Shown: positions 52,595 to 62,157, numbered from the stretch's first letter. The stretch: DNA of 64,000 nt from SBBG01 sp033717875 (GCA_033717875.1 JADDKJ010000012.1:1-64000), one strand, 5' to 3'. Translations and numbers: made by a program. The notes: generated from the letters alone by a model not told the origin.

Positions 52595-53307
52595 TCTGCC
52601 CATCCCGGCACATGACGTCGCGCCGTGCGCAGTTCCGCATCGAGAACCTCATAACCCGGCGCCTTCTCCGCCATCAGCGCCCAGAACCTGGCCGAGTGAT
52701 TGAAATGCACGGTGTGGCAAAGTTCATGAACCAGCACGCAGCGCACCAGCGGCGCGGCAAGGAATAGCAGTTTGTAATTGAGATTTATCGTCTTGCCGCG
52801 GCTGCAACTGCCCCAGCGGGTCTTTTGCCCGCGCACCCGCGCCTGGCGATAGGACAGGCCGGTCTGTGTGCTGACCTCATCCAGCCACGGGACGAGATGC
52901 GTCTGGGCCTGGCGTGATAGCCACATCTTCAGCACCGCCCGGCACAACGCCGCGTCGTCTACCGCACCGCGCACGAGCAGCCGGGCGCCCTGCTGTGGCA
53001 CGAGCGTCACACGGCGGATATCGGTAAGCGCGTGATATTCGACACGCCAGCGTTCGCCGATCGCTTGCAGGATGATTTCATCGGGCAGGGCATTGGAGAT
53101 ATTCGGCGCGAACAGCGGACGCTGCTCGTCGACCCGCCGCAGCGTTTTGTCGATCCACGCCCGCTTCTTGTCCACCAGCGCCGGCACACGCCGCAGATCG
53201 AAACCACGCGGCACCACCACTTCCAGTTGCCCGGCCAGCGAGACCTTGAGGCACACGCGCCTGGCCCGCGCGCTTTCCCGCACCGTGTAATCGGGTGACG
53301 GCCGCAT
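52591..53307 (-). CDS. YgjP-like (DUF45/M48-type) metallopeptidase
   Basis: 238 residues. The C-terminal half has the zinc signature LVHELCHTVHFNHSARFW (HExxH plus a later His), and an upstream RVRGQKTRWGSCSRGKTINL block is the family mark. The family includes E. coli YgjP and resembles SprT/wss1 folds. Cytoplasmic, substrate unknown. I used ATG 53307, 2 bp after the upstream stop; GTG 53313 would overlap it. Confidence 0.82.
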   Translation of the reverse strand: MRPSPDYTVRESARARRVCLKVSLAGQLEVVVPRGFDLRRVPALVDKKRAWIDKTLRRVDEQRPLFAPNISNALPDEIILQAIGERWRVEYHALTDIRRVTLVPQQGARLLVRGAVDDAALCRAVLKMWLSRQAQTHLVPWLDEVSTQTGLSYRQARVRGQKTRWGSCSRGKTINLNYKLLFLAAPLVRCVLVHELCHTVHFNHSARFWALMAEKAPGYEVLDAELRTARRHVPGWAD

Positions 53308-53309
53308 CG

Positions 53310-54662
53310 TCACTTGCCGCCGGCCCCGCGCGGGTGCATGATCTTCGGCCAATAAACGTCGACATTGAACGACGGGCTGTGCGCTGGCACATGACACTGC
53401 GCGCACATCCGTTCGCGCGGCCAGCCGGCGTTGCCGACCGGCTTCGCGCCGCCTGATTCGGCGTGCCCCCGCGCCGCGCCGTGGCAGGATTCGCATTGCA
53501 CGTTGGCGAGATTGGCCGTGCTGCCATCGTCGATGAACCCCCCGGGCTTGTTGAAACCCACCGTGTGGCAGACGATACAGTTGGGATCGAAGGCCTTGTT
53601 GACGCGGCGCAGCTTGTCGTAGGCATGGGCATGGCGGCTGGCGCCCCAGATCTTGTGCTGTTCGGTGTGGCAGCTCTGGCAGGCCAACGCCCCCGCATAC
53701 GGGCTTTGCCCGGTCTGCTGCGCCTTGGCGATCTTCACGCCCTTTTCATAGTCGGCCTTGACGCGGGCGTTGTATTCCCGGTACCAGGTCTTCATGCGCG
53801 GGGCGTCGGCCATGGTGTTGGGCATGGCGATGACCTGGTGTTTCCAGGATTGAATCGCCCCTCCGCCATCGAGCGCAACATCGAGCCGCCCAAAGCGCTG
53901 GCCGCGCGATCCCGGCTGCAACACCAGGGTATGATCGAGCATCTTCGGCTCGCCGTATTTTTCATAGGCGGAGCGGATCAACAAAACATCGACATGCCGC
54001 AATGGCAACAAGGCGCGCGCCTCGTCAGAGCTGAGCGTGCTGGCCAGCACCGTCAACGCGCCCTCGGTCTTGGCGCGCCGCAACGCCTCGGCCAGCGCCG
54101 CGGTGTCGGCTTGCGGCGCGGTCAAGCCGTGCATGCCGCCCATTTGCTGTAATGGCGAGGCACCGGGATCAATCCAGTTGAAAAAGGCGAGTATCTTGCC
54201 GTTGCGCGTGACACGCCGTTCGCCGTGGAAGGTGTCGGGCCAGTTGCTGACCACCCAGGGCAGCGCACCCTTCTTGATGAAATCCATGCCGTAGGCGAGA
54301 TCCGGCCACTGCGTGCCGATGGCGTCGTATTTGAGCTTTGCCGCGCCCTTGAGAATATATTCGCCGGTCAAGCGGTCGTGCACCGATTCGCTGCGCAGCA
54401 GGCCACCGGAAGAGATGAAAAACAGATTCGGTTTTTCACGGCGCAGCCGGTCGATCAGGGTCGCCTGCCGCCGTAGGCCGCCGAAGTCGCCTTCCAGGCT
54501 GCATCCGCAAGGCTCAAGCTCGCCGTCGAGGTTGCCGGTGTAGACGATGGTTATTTCGCTGTTCTTGCCGCCGCCACTCACAGCCACCGCCGCATGAGCG
54601 ACACCGGCTCCCAGCCAGGCAAACACCCAGCCGCCGATAATCGCCGCCAATAGCTTTCTCAT
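53310..54662 (-). CDS. tetrahaem c-type cytochrome with an N-terminal nucleotidase-like domain
   Basis: 450 residues. Signal peptide (about 1-24, VAHA). Residues 35-300 resemble the metallophosphatase part of 5'-nucleotidase/SoxB-type proteins: VYTGNLDGELEPCGCSLEGD, then GMDFIKKGALPWVVSNWP. The C-terminal third carries four CxxCH haem sites (CQSCH, CIVCH, CESCH, CAQCH). This suggests a periplasmic electron-transfer enzyme on a sulfur or phosphorus compound. The neighbours (cytochrome c, Tat phosphoesterase, CysB, sulfate ABC) favour sulfur. I am sure of the haems and moderately sure of the N-terminal assignment. Confidence 0.78.
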   Translation of the reverse strand: MRKLLAAIIGGWVFAWLGAGVAHAAVAVSGGGKNSEITIVYTGNLDGELEPCGCSLEGDFGGLRRQATLIDRLRREKPNLFFISSGGLLRSESVHDRLTGEYILKGAAKLKYDAIGTQWPDLAYGMDFIKKGALPWVVSNWPDTFHGERRVTRNGKILAFFNWIDPGASPLQQMGGMHGLTAPQADTAALAEALRRAKTEGALTVLASTLSSDEARALLPLRHVDVLLIRSAYEKYGEPKMLDHTLVLQPGSRGQRFGRLDVALDGGGAIQSWKHQVIAMPNTMADAPRMKTWYREYNARVKADYEKGVKIAKAQQTGQSPYAGALACQSCHTEQHKIWGASRHAHAYDKLRRVNKAFDPNCIVCHTVGFNKPGGFIDDGSTANLANVQCESCHGAARGHAESGGAKPVGNAGWPRERMCAQCHVPAHSPSFNVDVYWPKIMHPRGAGGK

Positions 54663-54759
54663 GTTCCGCCTCGATACGCACTATCGCCTGATGTGCCGTC
54701 CGCACCAGCCGTGAACGTATTATCGGCGTTGGCGGCGAAAGAGGCAAAGGAGGAGCGCT

Positions 54760-54791
54760 ATTAACCTGGCAATGAACATTGCCAGGTTAAT
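54760..54791. repeat. 32-bp perfect palindrome
   Basis: ATTAACCTGGCAATG and its complement around AA, ending in TTAA on both sides. It sits between the DUF1566 gene stop and the cytochrome gene start, so it may modulate read-through. No T-run. Confidence 0.7.
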
Positions 54792-54891
54792 ACAAGGCAT
54801 GGATGCCTTGACGCGGCCCCAAGCCGCGCGAGCCGTGGCCGGGCGTGTACCGGCGACGGCGATAGAATACAGGATGTATTTTATCGTCGGG

Positions 54892-55413
54892 TTAATATTT
54901 TCCGCCGCGCACCAGGCGCACGAAATGTACCTCGCCCTGATCGCCGGGAGTTGCCCCCTCAGGACCGAAACTCAGCATGTAGGCATCGTTGTCGAAACCC
55001 TTGCGTGGCGTGGCCGACCAGAACGGCGCGGCAGGAGTGGCCGGAAACAGCGTCAGATTGATGCGCGGATCGGCGCATTGCCGCTCGGCGATCATCGCCA
55101 GCTCGGGAACATGCGGCACCCGCCAGTCGGCATGCCTGGCATAACCGCCATTGCCGTTCAGCTTGGCGGCGGCCTCCTGCGCACCCCGCCAGCTATGGCC
55201 GTCGAGCTTGCCGGCGCAGGTCGCGCCGTCCCAGTGCTGGCCCAGCGCGCAGCGCATCCAGGTCAAGCCTGATTGCCGGTCGGTCAGGGTGCCGTCACCG
55301 TTGTCCTTGAAGCGCTCGACCGGCGTGGACGACGGGCGGGACGCGGTGTCGCAGGTCTGAGCCGCCGCCGCACCCGCGGCAGCGCACAGTAACAAGAAAA
55401 CGAGATGCTTCAT
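54892..55413 (-). CDS. secreted DUF1566-domain protein
   Basis: 173 residues. A clean signal peptide (about 1-18, AAAQ). The mature part begins with NGDGTLTDRQSGLTWMRCAL, the DUF1566/Lcl-type opening, and has WRVPHVPELAMIAERQC. Such domains occur in surface and periplasmic proteins, with no assigned activity. Start at ATG 55413 behind GTGGAGTG. Four cysteines may form disulfides. Confidence 0.75.
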   Translation of the reverse strand: MKHLVFLLLCAAAGAAAAQTCDTASRPSSTPVERFKDNGDGTLTDRQSGLTWMRCALGQHWDGATCAGKLDGHSWRGAQEAAAKLNGNGGYARHADWRVPHVPELAMIAERQCADPRINLTLFPATPAAPFWSATPRKGFDNDAYMLSFGPEGATPGDQGEVHFVRLVRGGKY

Positions 55414-55481
55414 ATTCACTCCACATCGTGAGAACACAAAACGTCGCAGGGTGTGGGCGGCGCACCCTGCGCCGCACGGGG

Positions 55482-55964
55482 TCAGGGATAGCCCGGCCCG
55501 CTACGTACCTCGATCGGCGGGTGCTGCTTGGTGTTCTCGCCCGGCTTGAGCTTGAAACCGCGGTGCATATAGAAGGCGTAGGCTTCCAGCGCCTTCATCT
55601 CCTTGCTGTTGGCGTCCAGCGCCTGACCTTCCAGGGGCACCTGGATGCACCAGTTGATCATGTCGCGCAGCGGGATCACCTGTCCCAGATTGGGCTGAAA
55701 CTTGGGGAAAGTATGGGGATTGGCCGCCGCGGCATCGGGGTGGCAGTTGGCGCAGGCCAACCCGTTCTTGCCCAGCTTGGCGTTGTGCCAGAGTTCGTCA
55801 CCCTGCTTGACGGTATCCATCAATTCCTTGTATTGGGCGGCCAGCTCATCCTGGGTGAACGGTTTTCTGGCCTGAGCGGGCTCGGCGGTGAACAGGGCGA
55901 TGGAGGCTATTGCAGCGGTGGTTGCGGTCAAAACGAAAAAACGGCCTTGGATATTCGGTTTCAT
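55482..55964 (-). CDS. mono-haem c-type cytochrome
   Basis: 160 residues. Signal peptide (about 1-33). One CANCH haem site is followed by PDAAAANPHTFPKFQPNLGQ and MINWCIQVPLEGQALD, a pattern seen in SoxA/TsdA-like cytochromes. It would pass electrons in the periplasm. ATG 55964 is 7 bp after GAGGAGG; the ATG six bases upstream is too close. It starts 12 bp after the phosphoesterase stop, so co-transcribed. Confidence 0.82.
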   Translation of the reverse strand: MKPNIQGRFFVLTATTAAIASIALFTAEPAQARKPFTQDELAAQYKELMDTVKQGDELWHNAKLGKNGLACANCHPDAAAANPHTFPKFQPNLGQVIPLRDMINWCIQVPLEGQALDANSKEMKALEAYAFYMHRGFKLKPGENTKQHPPIEVRSGPGYP

Positions 55965-55976
55965 GAGCATGCCTCC

Positions 55977-56993
55977 TCAGAGCTTGACGCCTTTCTCAAC
56001 GCCTTCCGGCAACAGATCCGACCACGCCTGATAGTGCAAGGCGCCGTTGAACTCCTTTTCCAGGTCGATGTACTGCGTACCCAGACCATCCAGGATATCG
56101 CCCGGATCGACGCGGTTCATCCTGATATCGGGGAAGGGTAATTCGACGCCCGGATAAGGCCAGGGCCAGGACGTGGAGAGCGTACCCACCGAAGAAAGAT
56201 TGCCGATGCGGTTATACACCACTTGATGCACATGGCCATGAAAGGCCATCACCCGCTCGAAACCGGACAGGATTTCACGGATTTGCGGCGCATCCTCGGT
56301 CTGGAAATTCCAGCGCGGGTAGTAATCCCACAGCGGCGAGTGGGTGAACACCACCACCGGCGTATCGGGCTTGAGCTTCTTGATGTCTTTCTTCAGCCAG
56401 TCGAGCTGCTCCTCGCGCACACCCCACAAACCACACTGATGGCACTCCAGCTCCTCCATGAAGCCCATCCGCTCGTCGGGTGTCAGGCTCTTGAGTGTCC
56501 AGAAATCGCGCACCAGGATGGAATTCATGCCGATGAAATGCACGCCCTTGTGATCGAACGACCAGGTGGGACTGCCATACATGTCGCGCCACGCCTTGCC
56601 CATGTCCAGATACCAGTCGTGCTCACCGGGAATGACCTTGAGCGGCACCTTGAGTTTGGCAAGAATTCGCCGGCCCTTCTCCAACTCGGCCCGTTTGCCC
56701 GATTGGGCGATGTCGCCGAGATAAACCACAAAATCCGGCGGCGGATTCATGGCGTTGATGTCCTCGACGGCCTTCTTCAGGATGCCGTCGAATTTGTGAT
56801 CGGGGATGTCATAGAGATGCGCATCGGTCAGGATCGCAAAGCGGAACGGCGTCAGCCGCGCATTGCCCGCCGCCTCCGCCACCTGCACCATGCCGAAAGA
56901 CGTGCCCACAGCGCTGGCCACCAGTGTTGTCAACCCCGCCTTACCAGTAAAACCGAGAAAATCCCTCCGGCTCATTTTGCTGAAATCAGTCAT
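55977..56993 (-). CDS. Tat-exported metallophosphoesterase
   Basis: 338 residues. The twin-arginine signal SRRDFLGF lies at about 8-15, then a calcineurin-like phosphoesterase domain: ILTDAHLYDIP (ligand Asp, His), VYLGDIAQSGKRAE, VIPGEHDWYLD in place of the usual GNHD, VVVFTHSPLW and AFHGHVHQ. Periplasmic, substrate unknown. The Tat route suggests a metal or cofactor is loaded in the cytoplasm. It is the first gene after cysB and is followed by the cytochrome gene. Confidence 0.85.
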   Translation of the reverse strand: MTDFSKMSRRDFLGFTGKAGLTTLVASAVGTSFGMVQVAEAAGNARLTPFRFAILTDAHLYDIPDHKFDGILKKAVEDINAMNPPPDFVVYLGDIAQSGKRAELEKGRRILAKLKVPLKVIPGEHDWYLDMGKAWRDMYGSPTWSFDHKGVHFIGMNSILVRDFWTLKSLTPDERMGFMEELECHQCGLWGVREEQLDWLKKDIKKLKPDTPVVVFTHSPLWDYYPRWNFQTEDAPQIREILSGFERVMAFHGHVHQVVYNRIGNLSSVGTLSTSWPWPYPGVELPFPDIRMNRVDPGDILDGLGTQYIDLEKEFNGALHYQAWSDLLPEGVEKGVKL

Positions 56994-57135
56994 CGGATTG
57001 CTCTCCTAATGTTATGTGACGCAAAATGGGTAGCGGCTTCTCACATATAAACTTTAGTATTAGTCCAAGTCTTAGCCGCTAGACTAAACGGCATTGGGAC
57101 TATGGCGAATGATGCGGCGGCGCATGGAACGCACT

Positions 57136-58098
57136 CTACGTTTTTTTGAATTTCGAGCCGCCATTCTCCTCTTCTTTTGCAAGTGAGATGGCCTTGCGCA
57201 CCACTTGTTCGGTCAGATCCGCCGAACACAGCTCGATGAACCGGTAGCTGAATCCTCGCAGGTAATGACCGCGCCGTATCGCCAGCCAAGTGGTATTGGC
57301 CTCGAAGAGATGGGAGCAGTCGAGCAGTTTCAGGCCGTGATCCCGCGCCGGGTTGTAGGCTATCGAGGCGATGATTCCTATACCCATGCCGAGTTCGACA
57401 TAGGTCTTGATCACGTCGGCATCGAGCGCCGACATGACGACGTCCGGCGACAGGCCATGTCTGGCGAACATCGCATCGATTTTGTTTCTTCCCGTGAATC
57501 CCTCGTGATACGTGATGATCGGGAAATCGGCGATCGCTTCCAGGGTCAGCGGACCGCGCTCGCACAGGGGATGCCGCTCCGGCACGATCACCGCATGGTG
57601 CCAGGTATAAAAGGGGAACGCCGCAAGCTCGGGCACCTGATCCAGCGCCTCGCTGGCGATGGCGATATCGGCCTCGCCGGATCGCAGCATCGCCATGATC
57701 TCGCCAGGGCTGCCCTGGTGCAGCATGAGATGCACGCGTGGAAAGGCTTGCTTGAATTTGCCGATGATGGGTGGCAAGACGTATCGCGCCTGAGTGTGGG
57801 TGGTGGCGATACACAGATTGCCCTGGTCCTTGTTGGAGAAGTGCTCGGCAAGGCTATGGATGTTTTTCGCATCCATGAGTATGCGTTCCGCGACGCCGAG
57901 AACTTCCTTGCCCGGCTCGGTCAACCCCAGCAAGCGCTTGCCGCGCCGCACGAACAGTTCGACGCCCAGTTCGTCCTCGAGATCCTTGATGTGCTTGCTG
58001 ACACCCGACTGCGAGGTGAACAGGGCGTTGGCGACGTCGGTGAGATTGAAGTTGCGCCGCGCGGTTTCCCGTATGATGCGAAGTTGCTGGAAGTTCAT
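57136..58098 (-). CDS. cysB: CysB-type LysR-family regulator
   Basis: 320 residues. N-terminal winged HTH (ANALFTSQSGVSKHIKDLED, about 22-41) and a C-terminal inducer domain closely following CysB (CIATTHTQARYVLPPIIGKF, TYHEGFTGRNKIDAMF, YVELGMGIGIIASIAYNP). CysB activates sulfate uptake and cysteine synthesis genes under sulfur limitation. It lies 48 bp after cysA on the same strand, making it the last gene of the transport operon rather than a separate regulator. Confidence 0.9.
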   Translation of the reverse strand: MNFQQLRIIRETARRNFNLTDVANALFTSQSGVSKHIKDLEDELGVELFVRRGKRLLGLTEPGKEVLGVAERILMDAKNIHSLAEHFSNKDQGNLCIATTHTQARYVLPPIIGKFKQAFPRVHLMLHQGSPGEIMAMLRSGEADIAIASEALDQVPELAAFPFYTWHHAVIVPERHPLCERGPLTLEAIADFPIITYHEGFTGRNKIDAMFARHGLSPDVVMSALDADVIKTYVELGMGIGIIASIAYNPARDHGLKLLDCSHLFEANTTWLAIRRGHYLRGFSYRFIELCSADLTEQVVRKAISLAKEEENGGSKFKKT

Positions 58099-58146
58099 CC
58101 TGAAAACCTCTGTTGGGCACCTATTGGAAACCTGCTTTCCTCGGGC

Positions 58147-59223
58147 TCACCTCTTCGCCGCCGGATAGACGCGAACGCTGCGCGGAACCAGCCGCACCGA
58201 CTGCCCTTCGACGAGACCCAGTTCATCGACCCTCTGTTTGGGCAAGGATACCTCGAAATGGCTGTGAGCGGCACCATTCGATCCTTCCAGCTCGATGCGC
58301 GCCATGGGGCCGAACGCGAAAACGCGCGAGACGATGGCTTCGATGCCGTCGCTGGCGTCTTCCTCGACGAGAATATCCAGCTCGTGCGGCCTGACGAAGG
58401 CGACGGCTTCGGCACCATGCTCGAGATCGGTCGGGACGCCGAGTCCGAAGCGTTGATCGCCCACGGTCAGATGATCGTCATGCACCCGGCCGTGAAAGAG
58501 GTTGACCGAGCCCAGAAAGCTGTTGACGAAGGGTGTGGCCGGATGATCGTATACCTGCTCCGGCGTGCCGGCCTGCTCCACTTGCCCGTGGTTCATCAGT
58601 ACGACGCGATCCGCGACTTCGAGCGCCTCTTCTTGGTCGTGGGTGACAAAAATGCTCGTGACATGCAGTTCGTCATGAAGGCGGCGCAACCAGCGCCGCA
58701 ATTCCTTTCTGACCTTGGCATCGAGCGCGCCGAAGGGTTCGTCGAGCAACAACACTTTGGGTTCGACCGCCAGAGCTCTGGCCAAAGCGATGCGCTGACG
58801 CTGCCCTCCCGATAGCTGCGCGGGGTAGCGATCCGCCAGCCAGTCCAGTTGCACCAGGCCCAGCAGGTCGTGGACACGCCGGCGTATCTCCTCGGCGCCA
58901 GGCCGGCTGCCGCGCGGCTTGACGCGCAAGCCAAACGCGACGTTATCGAACACCGTCATGTGGCGGAACAACGCATAGTGCTGAAAGACGAAACCCACCT
59001 GGCGCTCGCGGACGTGGGCGCTCGACGTATCTTCTCCATCCAGCGAAACCCTGCCGCTGTCCGCCGTTTCCATGCCCGCGATGATGCGCAGCAAAGTGGT
59101 TTTTCCGCAGCCCGACGGGCCGAGCAGAGCGACCAGTTCGCCGGTCGGAAAATCGAGCGACACATTGTCCAGGGCGATGAAGTCGCCAAAGCGCTTGCTG
59201 ATATTATCTACGCGTATGCTCAT
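58147..59223 (-). CDS. cysA: sulfate/thiosulfate ABC transporter ATPase CysA
   Basis: 358 residues. ABC ATPase with Walker A GPSGCGKTTLLRIIAGMET, Q-loop FVFQHYALFRHMTV, signature LSGGQRQRIALARAL and Walker B VLLLDEPFGALD. A C-terminal TOBE-like domain follows (about 240-355). Powers uptake of sulfate or thiosulfate through CysT/CysW. Starts 10 bp after the cysW stop. Confidence 0.92.
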   Translation of the reverse strand: MSIRVDNISKRFGDFIALDNVSLDFPTGELVALLGPSGCGKTTLLRIIAGMETADSGRVSLDGEDTSSAHVRERQVGFVFQHYALFRHMTVFDNVAFGLRVKPRGSRPGAEEIRRRVHDLLGLVQLDWLADRYPAQLSGGQRQRIALARALAVEPKVLLLDEPFGALDAKVRKELRRWLRRLHDELHVTSIFVTHDQEEALEVADRVVLMNHGQVEQAGTPEQVYDHPATPFVNSFLGSVNLFHGRVHDDHLTVGDQRFGLGVPTDLEHGAEAVAFVRPHELDILVEEDASDGIEAIVSRVFAFGPMARIELEGSNGAAHSHFEVSLPKQRVDELGLVEGQSVRLVPRSVRVYPAAKR

Positions 59224-59233
59224 AATGACATCC

Positions 59234-60112
59234 TCATTTTTTTTCCGCGATCCAGCTCTTCCATTCGATGACCGTCTTGATCACGATGGTGACGAGCGCC
59301 AGCAGCGCCAGCAGCGATGCCACGGCGAAGGCCGCGGCAAAGTTGTACTCATTGTAGAGAATCTCGACATGAAGCGGCATGGTGTTGGTTTCGCCCCGGA
59401 TATGGCCGGACACCACCGATACCGCGCCGAATTCGCCCATGGCCCGCGCATTGCACAGCACGATGCCGTAGAGCAACCCCCACTTCACATTGGGCAGGGT
59501 CACCGCCCAGAAGGTGCGCAAGCCGGAGGCGCCCAGCACCATCGCTGCTTCTTCCTCCTCGCGTCCTTGCGCCTGCATCAAGGGAATCAATTCGCGCGCG
59601 ATGAAGGGGAAGGTGATGAAAACCGTCGCCAGCACCATGCCTGGCACGGCGAAGATGACCTGGATGTCATGGTCCGTCAGCCATTGCCCAAGCCAGCTCT
59701 GTCCACCGAAAATCAGCACGAACATCAAGCCGGCGATGACGGGCGATATGGAAAAGGGAAGGTCGATCAGGGTGATGAGCAATTGCTTGCCGCGAAATTC
59801 GAATTTCGCGATGGCCCAGGCCGCGCAGATGCCGAAGATCACATTCAACGGAACGGCTATCGCGGCGACCAGCAGCGTCAGCCGGATCGCGGAAAGCGCA
59901 TCGGGCTCGGTAAGCGCCGCGAGGTAAACCTGCCAGCCTTTGCGCAAGGCCTCGCTGAAAACGGCGATGAGCGGGAACAGAAGAAACAGGCCGAAAAAGG
60001 CCATTGCAACCACGATCAGACTCCACTTGATCCACGCCGGTTCGCGTGTCGCGGGGTTGTCCTCGAAATTGCGGCGCGCTTGCGGCAAGCTGCTCAATGC
60101 CGTGCTTGTCAT
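59234..60112 (-). CDS. cysW: sulfate ABC transporter permease CysW
   Basis: 292 residues, six membrane segments, with the ABC-permease loop EEEEAAMVLGASGLRTFWAV that docks on CysA, and the CysW-type ARAMGEFGAVSVVSGHIRG. Start ATG 60112 overlaps the cysT stop (ATGA). Confidence 0.92.
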   Translation of the reverse strand: MTSTALSSLPQARRNFEDNPATREPAWIKWSLIVVAMAFFGLFLLFPLIAVFSEALRKGWQVYLAALTEPDALSAIRLTLLVAAIAVPLNVIFGICAAWAIAKFEFRGKQLLITLIDLPFSISPVIAGLMFVLIFGGQSWLGQWLTDHDIQVIFAVPGMVLATVFITFPFIARELIPLMQAQGREEEEAAMVLGASGLRTFWAVTLPNVKWGLLYGIVLCNARAMGEFGAVSVVSGHIRGETNTMPLHVEILYNEYNFAAAFAVASLLALLALVTIVIKTVIEWKSWIAEKK

Positions 60113-60954
60113 GGGCGATACCCTCCGTTGCGGCGCGCAACCCACGCCTGAAGCAGGTTGATCACCAACAGCATGACGAACGAGATCACCAGCATCACCA
60201 TGGCGATGGCGGTGGCGCCGCTGTAGTCATATTGCTCCAGCTTGGTAATGATCATCAGCGGCGTGATTTCCGACACCATGGGAATATTTCCGGCGATGAA
60301 GATGACCGATCCATACTCGCCGACCGCGCGCGCGAAAGCCAGCGCGAACCCGGTCAGTATCGCCGGCAGAAGTATCGGCCAGATGATCAGGCTTATCGTT
60401 TGCCAGCGGTTCGCGCCCAGGCTGGCGGCGGCTTCCTCAAGCTCGGTTTCGAGATCTTCCAAGATGGGTTGCACCGTGCGCACGACGAAGGGCAAGCCGA
60501 TGAAGGTGAGCGCCACCAATATGCCGAGCGGTGTGAACGCCACCTTGAGGCCCAATGGTTCCAGCCACGCGCCCAGCCAGCCGTTGCTGGAATAAATCGC
60601 CGCCAGAGAAATTCCGGCGACCGCGGTCGGCAGGGCGAACGGCAGGTCGATCAAGGCATCGACGAGCCGTTTCCCCGGAAAGGAGTAGCGCACCAGCACC
60701 CACGCCAGGATCAGGCCAAACACGGCATTGATCATTGCCGCGATCAGCGAAGCGCCAAAGCTCAGCTTATAGGAAGCGACGACGCGTGGCGCGGTGACAA
60801 TTTCCCAGAACGCATCCCACGTCAGCGCGGTTGTTTGAATGAACACCGCGGCGATGGGGATCAGCACGACCAGACTGAGATAGGTCAGCGTATAGCCCAG
60901 CGTTGGGGTGAATCCCGGCAAGACCCGGTTTTTCGACAGCGCACTTCTTCTCAT
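60109..60954 (-). CDS. cysT: sulfate ABC transporter permease CysT
   Basis: 281 residues with six membrane segments, the coupling loop ELEEAAASLGANRWQTISL and the typical ARAVGEYGSVIFIAGN. Forms the permease with CysW. Start ATG 60954 overlaps the sbp stop (ATGA); the longer upstream reading would run into sbp. Confidence 0.92.
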   Translation of the reverse strand: MRRSALSKNRVLPGFTPTLGYTLTYLSLVVLIPIAAVFIQTTALTWDAFWEIVTAPRVVASYKLSFGASLIAAMINAVFGLILAWVLVRYSFPGKRLVDALIDLPFALPTAVAGISLAAIYSSNGWLGAWLEPLGLKVAFTPLGILVALTFIGLPFVVRTVQPILEDLETELEEAAASLGANRWQTISLIIWPILLPAILTGFALAFARAVGEYGSVIFIAGNIPMVSEITPLMIITKLEQYDYSGATAIAMVMLVISFVMLLVINLLQAWVARRNGGYRP

Positions 60955-61955
60955 AAACCGGATTGGTAAATCTGATCGAAAATAGCGCCATCGCTGAAAT
61001 GCGTTTTTTGCGCTTTCTGCCAACCGCCAAACACTTCACCGACCGTGAACAGCTTCACTGCGGTGAATTGCCCGGCATGCTTGGCGAAAACAGCTTGATC
61101 GATCGGCCGGTAATAATTCCGCGCGATGATCTCCTGGCCGACCGGAGAATACAGGTATTCAAGATAGGCGGTCGCCACCTTGCGCGTGTCGCGTTTGTCG
61201 ACGACCTTGTCGACAACGCTGACCGGCGGCTCGGCAAGAATCGAAACCGAGGGCGTCACAATCTGGAATTTGTTTGGATCGAGTTCTTTTACCGCAAGCC
61301 AGGCCTCGTTTTCCCATGTGATCAGGACATCGCCGATACCTCTTTCGGCAAAGGTCGTTGTCGCCGCCCGCGCACCGGAATCGAGCACCTTCACGTTGCG
61401 ATAGAGCTTGCCAACAAAGTCGCGGGCCTTGGCGTCGGTTGCGCCGGGTTGTTTCAGCGCATAACCCCAGGCCGCAAGATAGTTCCAGCGCGCGCCTCCC
61501 GAGGTCTTGGGATTGGGGGTGATGATCTCCACGCCCGGCTTGATGAGGTCGGACCAGTCGCGGATCTGCTTTGGGTTGCCCTTGCGCACCAGGAACACGA
61601 TGGTGGACGTATAGGGCGAGGCGTTGTGAGGCAGCCGCGTTTGCCAGTTGGCGGGCAAGCGGCCGCGCTCGGCAATCGCGTCGATATCATAGGCAAGCGC
61701 GAGGGTCACGACATCCGCGCTCAAACCGTCGATAACCGCCCTGGCCTGCTTTCCCGAACCCGCGTGGGATTGCCGGATCGTCACCGCCTCCCCCGTCTTG
61801 GATTGCCAGTATTTGGCAAAAGCGCCATTGAACTCCTGGTACAGCTCGCGCGTCGGATCATACGAGGCATTCAGCAGCGTCACATCGGCCAGCGCATGGC
61901 CCGCTGCCGTGATCGTCACGAGTGTCGCGATGGCGAATTTGCGAAGGTATTTCAT
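60951..61955 (-). CDS. sbp: periplasmic sulfate-binding protein
   Basis: 334 residues. Signal peptide (about 1-22, HALA), then the sulfate/thiosulfate-binding fold: LLNASYDPTRELYQEFNGAF, IRQSHAGSGKQARAVIDGL, NPKTSGGARWNYLAAWGYAL and ITWENEAWLA. First gene of sbp-cysT-cysW-cysA-cysB. Its promoter must lie in 61956-62200. Residues contacting sulfate look conserved. Confidence 0.9.
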   Translation of the reverse strand: MKYLRKFAIATLVTITAAGHALADVTLLNASYDPTRELYQEFNGAFAKYWQSKTGEAVTIRQSHAGSGKQARAVIDGLSADVVTLALAYDIDAIAERGRLPANWQTRLPHNASPYTSTIVFLVRKGNPKQIRDWSDLIKPGVEIITPNPKTSGGARWNYLAAWGYALKQPGATDAKARDFVGKLYRNVKVLDSGARAATTTFAERGIGDVLITWENEAWLAVKELDPNKFQIVTPSVSILAEPPVSVVDKVVDKRDTRKVATAYLEYLYSPVGQEIIARNYYRPIDQAVFAKHAGQFTAVKLFTVGEVFGGWQKAQKTHFSDGAIFDQIYQSGL

Positions 61956-62082
61956 CGGTGAATTTCCGGGTTGTGATGAACAGCCGCTACTGTACCGGCC
62001 GCCGTTATTACTGGAAACCAATAAATTATTGATTGCTTATTCTCTGGATTGATATAGGGGCACTCCTTCTACCCTTCAACGC

Positions 62083-62138
62083 GAGGACTAGGGTGAGTTA
62101 AAAACAAGACCAGAGGACTGAAGTGAGTTAAAAACAAG
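62083..62138. repeat. two direct 26-bp repeats, 30-bp period
   Basis: GAGGACT plus GTGAGTTAAAAACAAG occurs twice (62083-62108 and 62113-62138) in the leader region upstream of sbp and close to the REP element. Could be binding sites or recent duplication. Confidence 0.7.
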
Positions 62139-62157
62139 TTGTGTGCTGCGCACGCCT

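Noticed and set aside
54761..54895. Possible third TTAA-bounded MITE next to the DUF1566 stop codon
   Set aside because: TTAA occurs at both ends and at a stop codon, but the terminal sequences match for only a few bases and there is no full-length palindrome. Only the 32-bp palindrome is kept.
62083..62138. Iteron-type origin upstream of sbp
   Set aside because: Only two repeat units, with no replication gene nearby.
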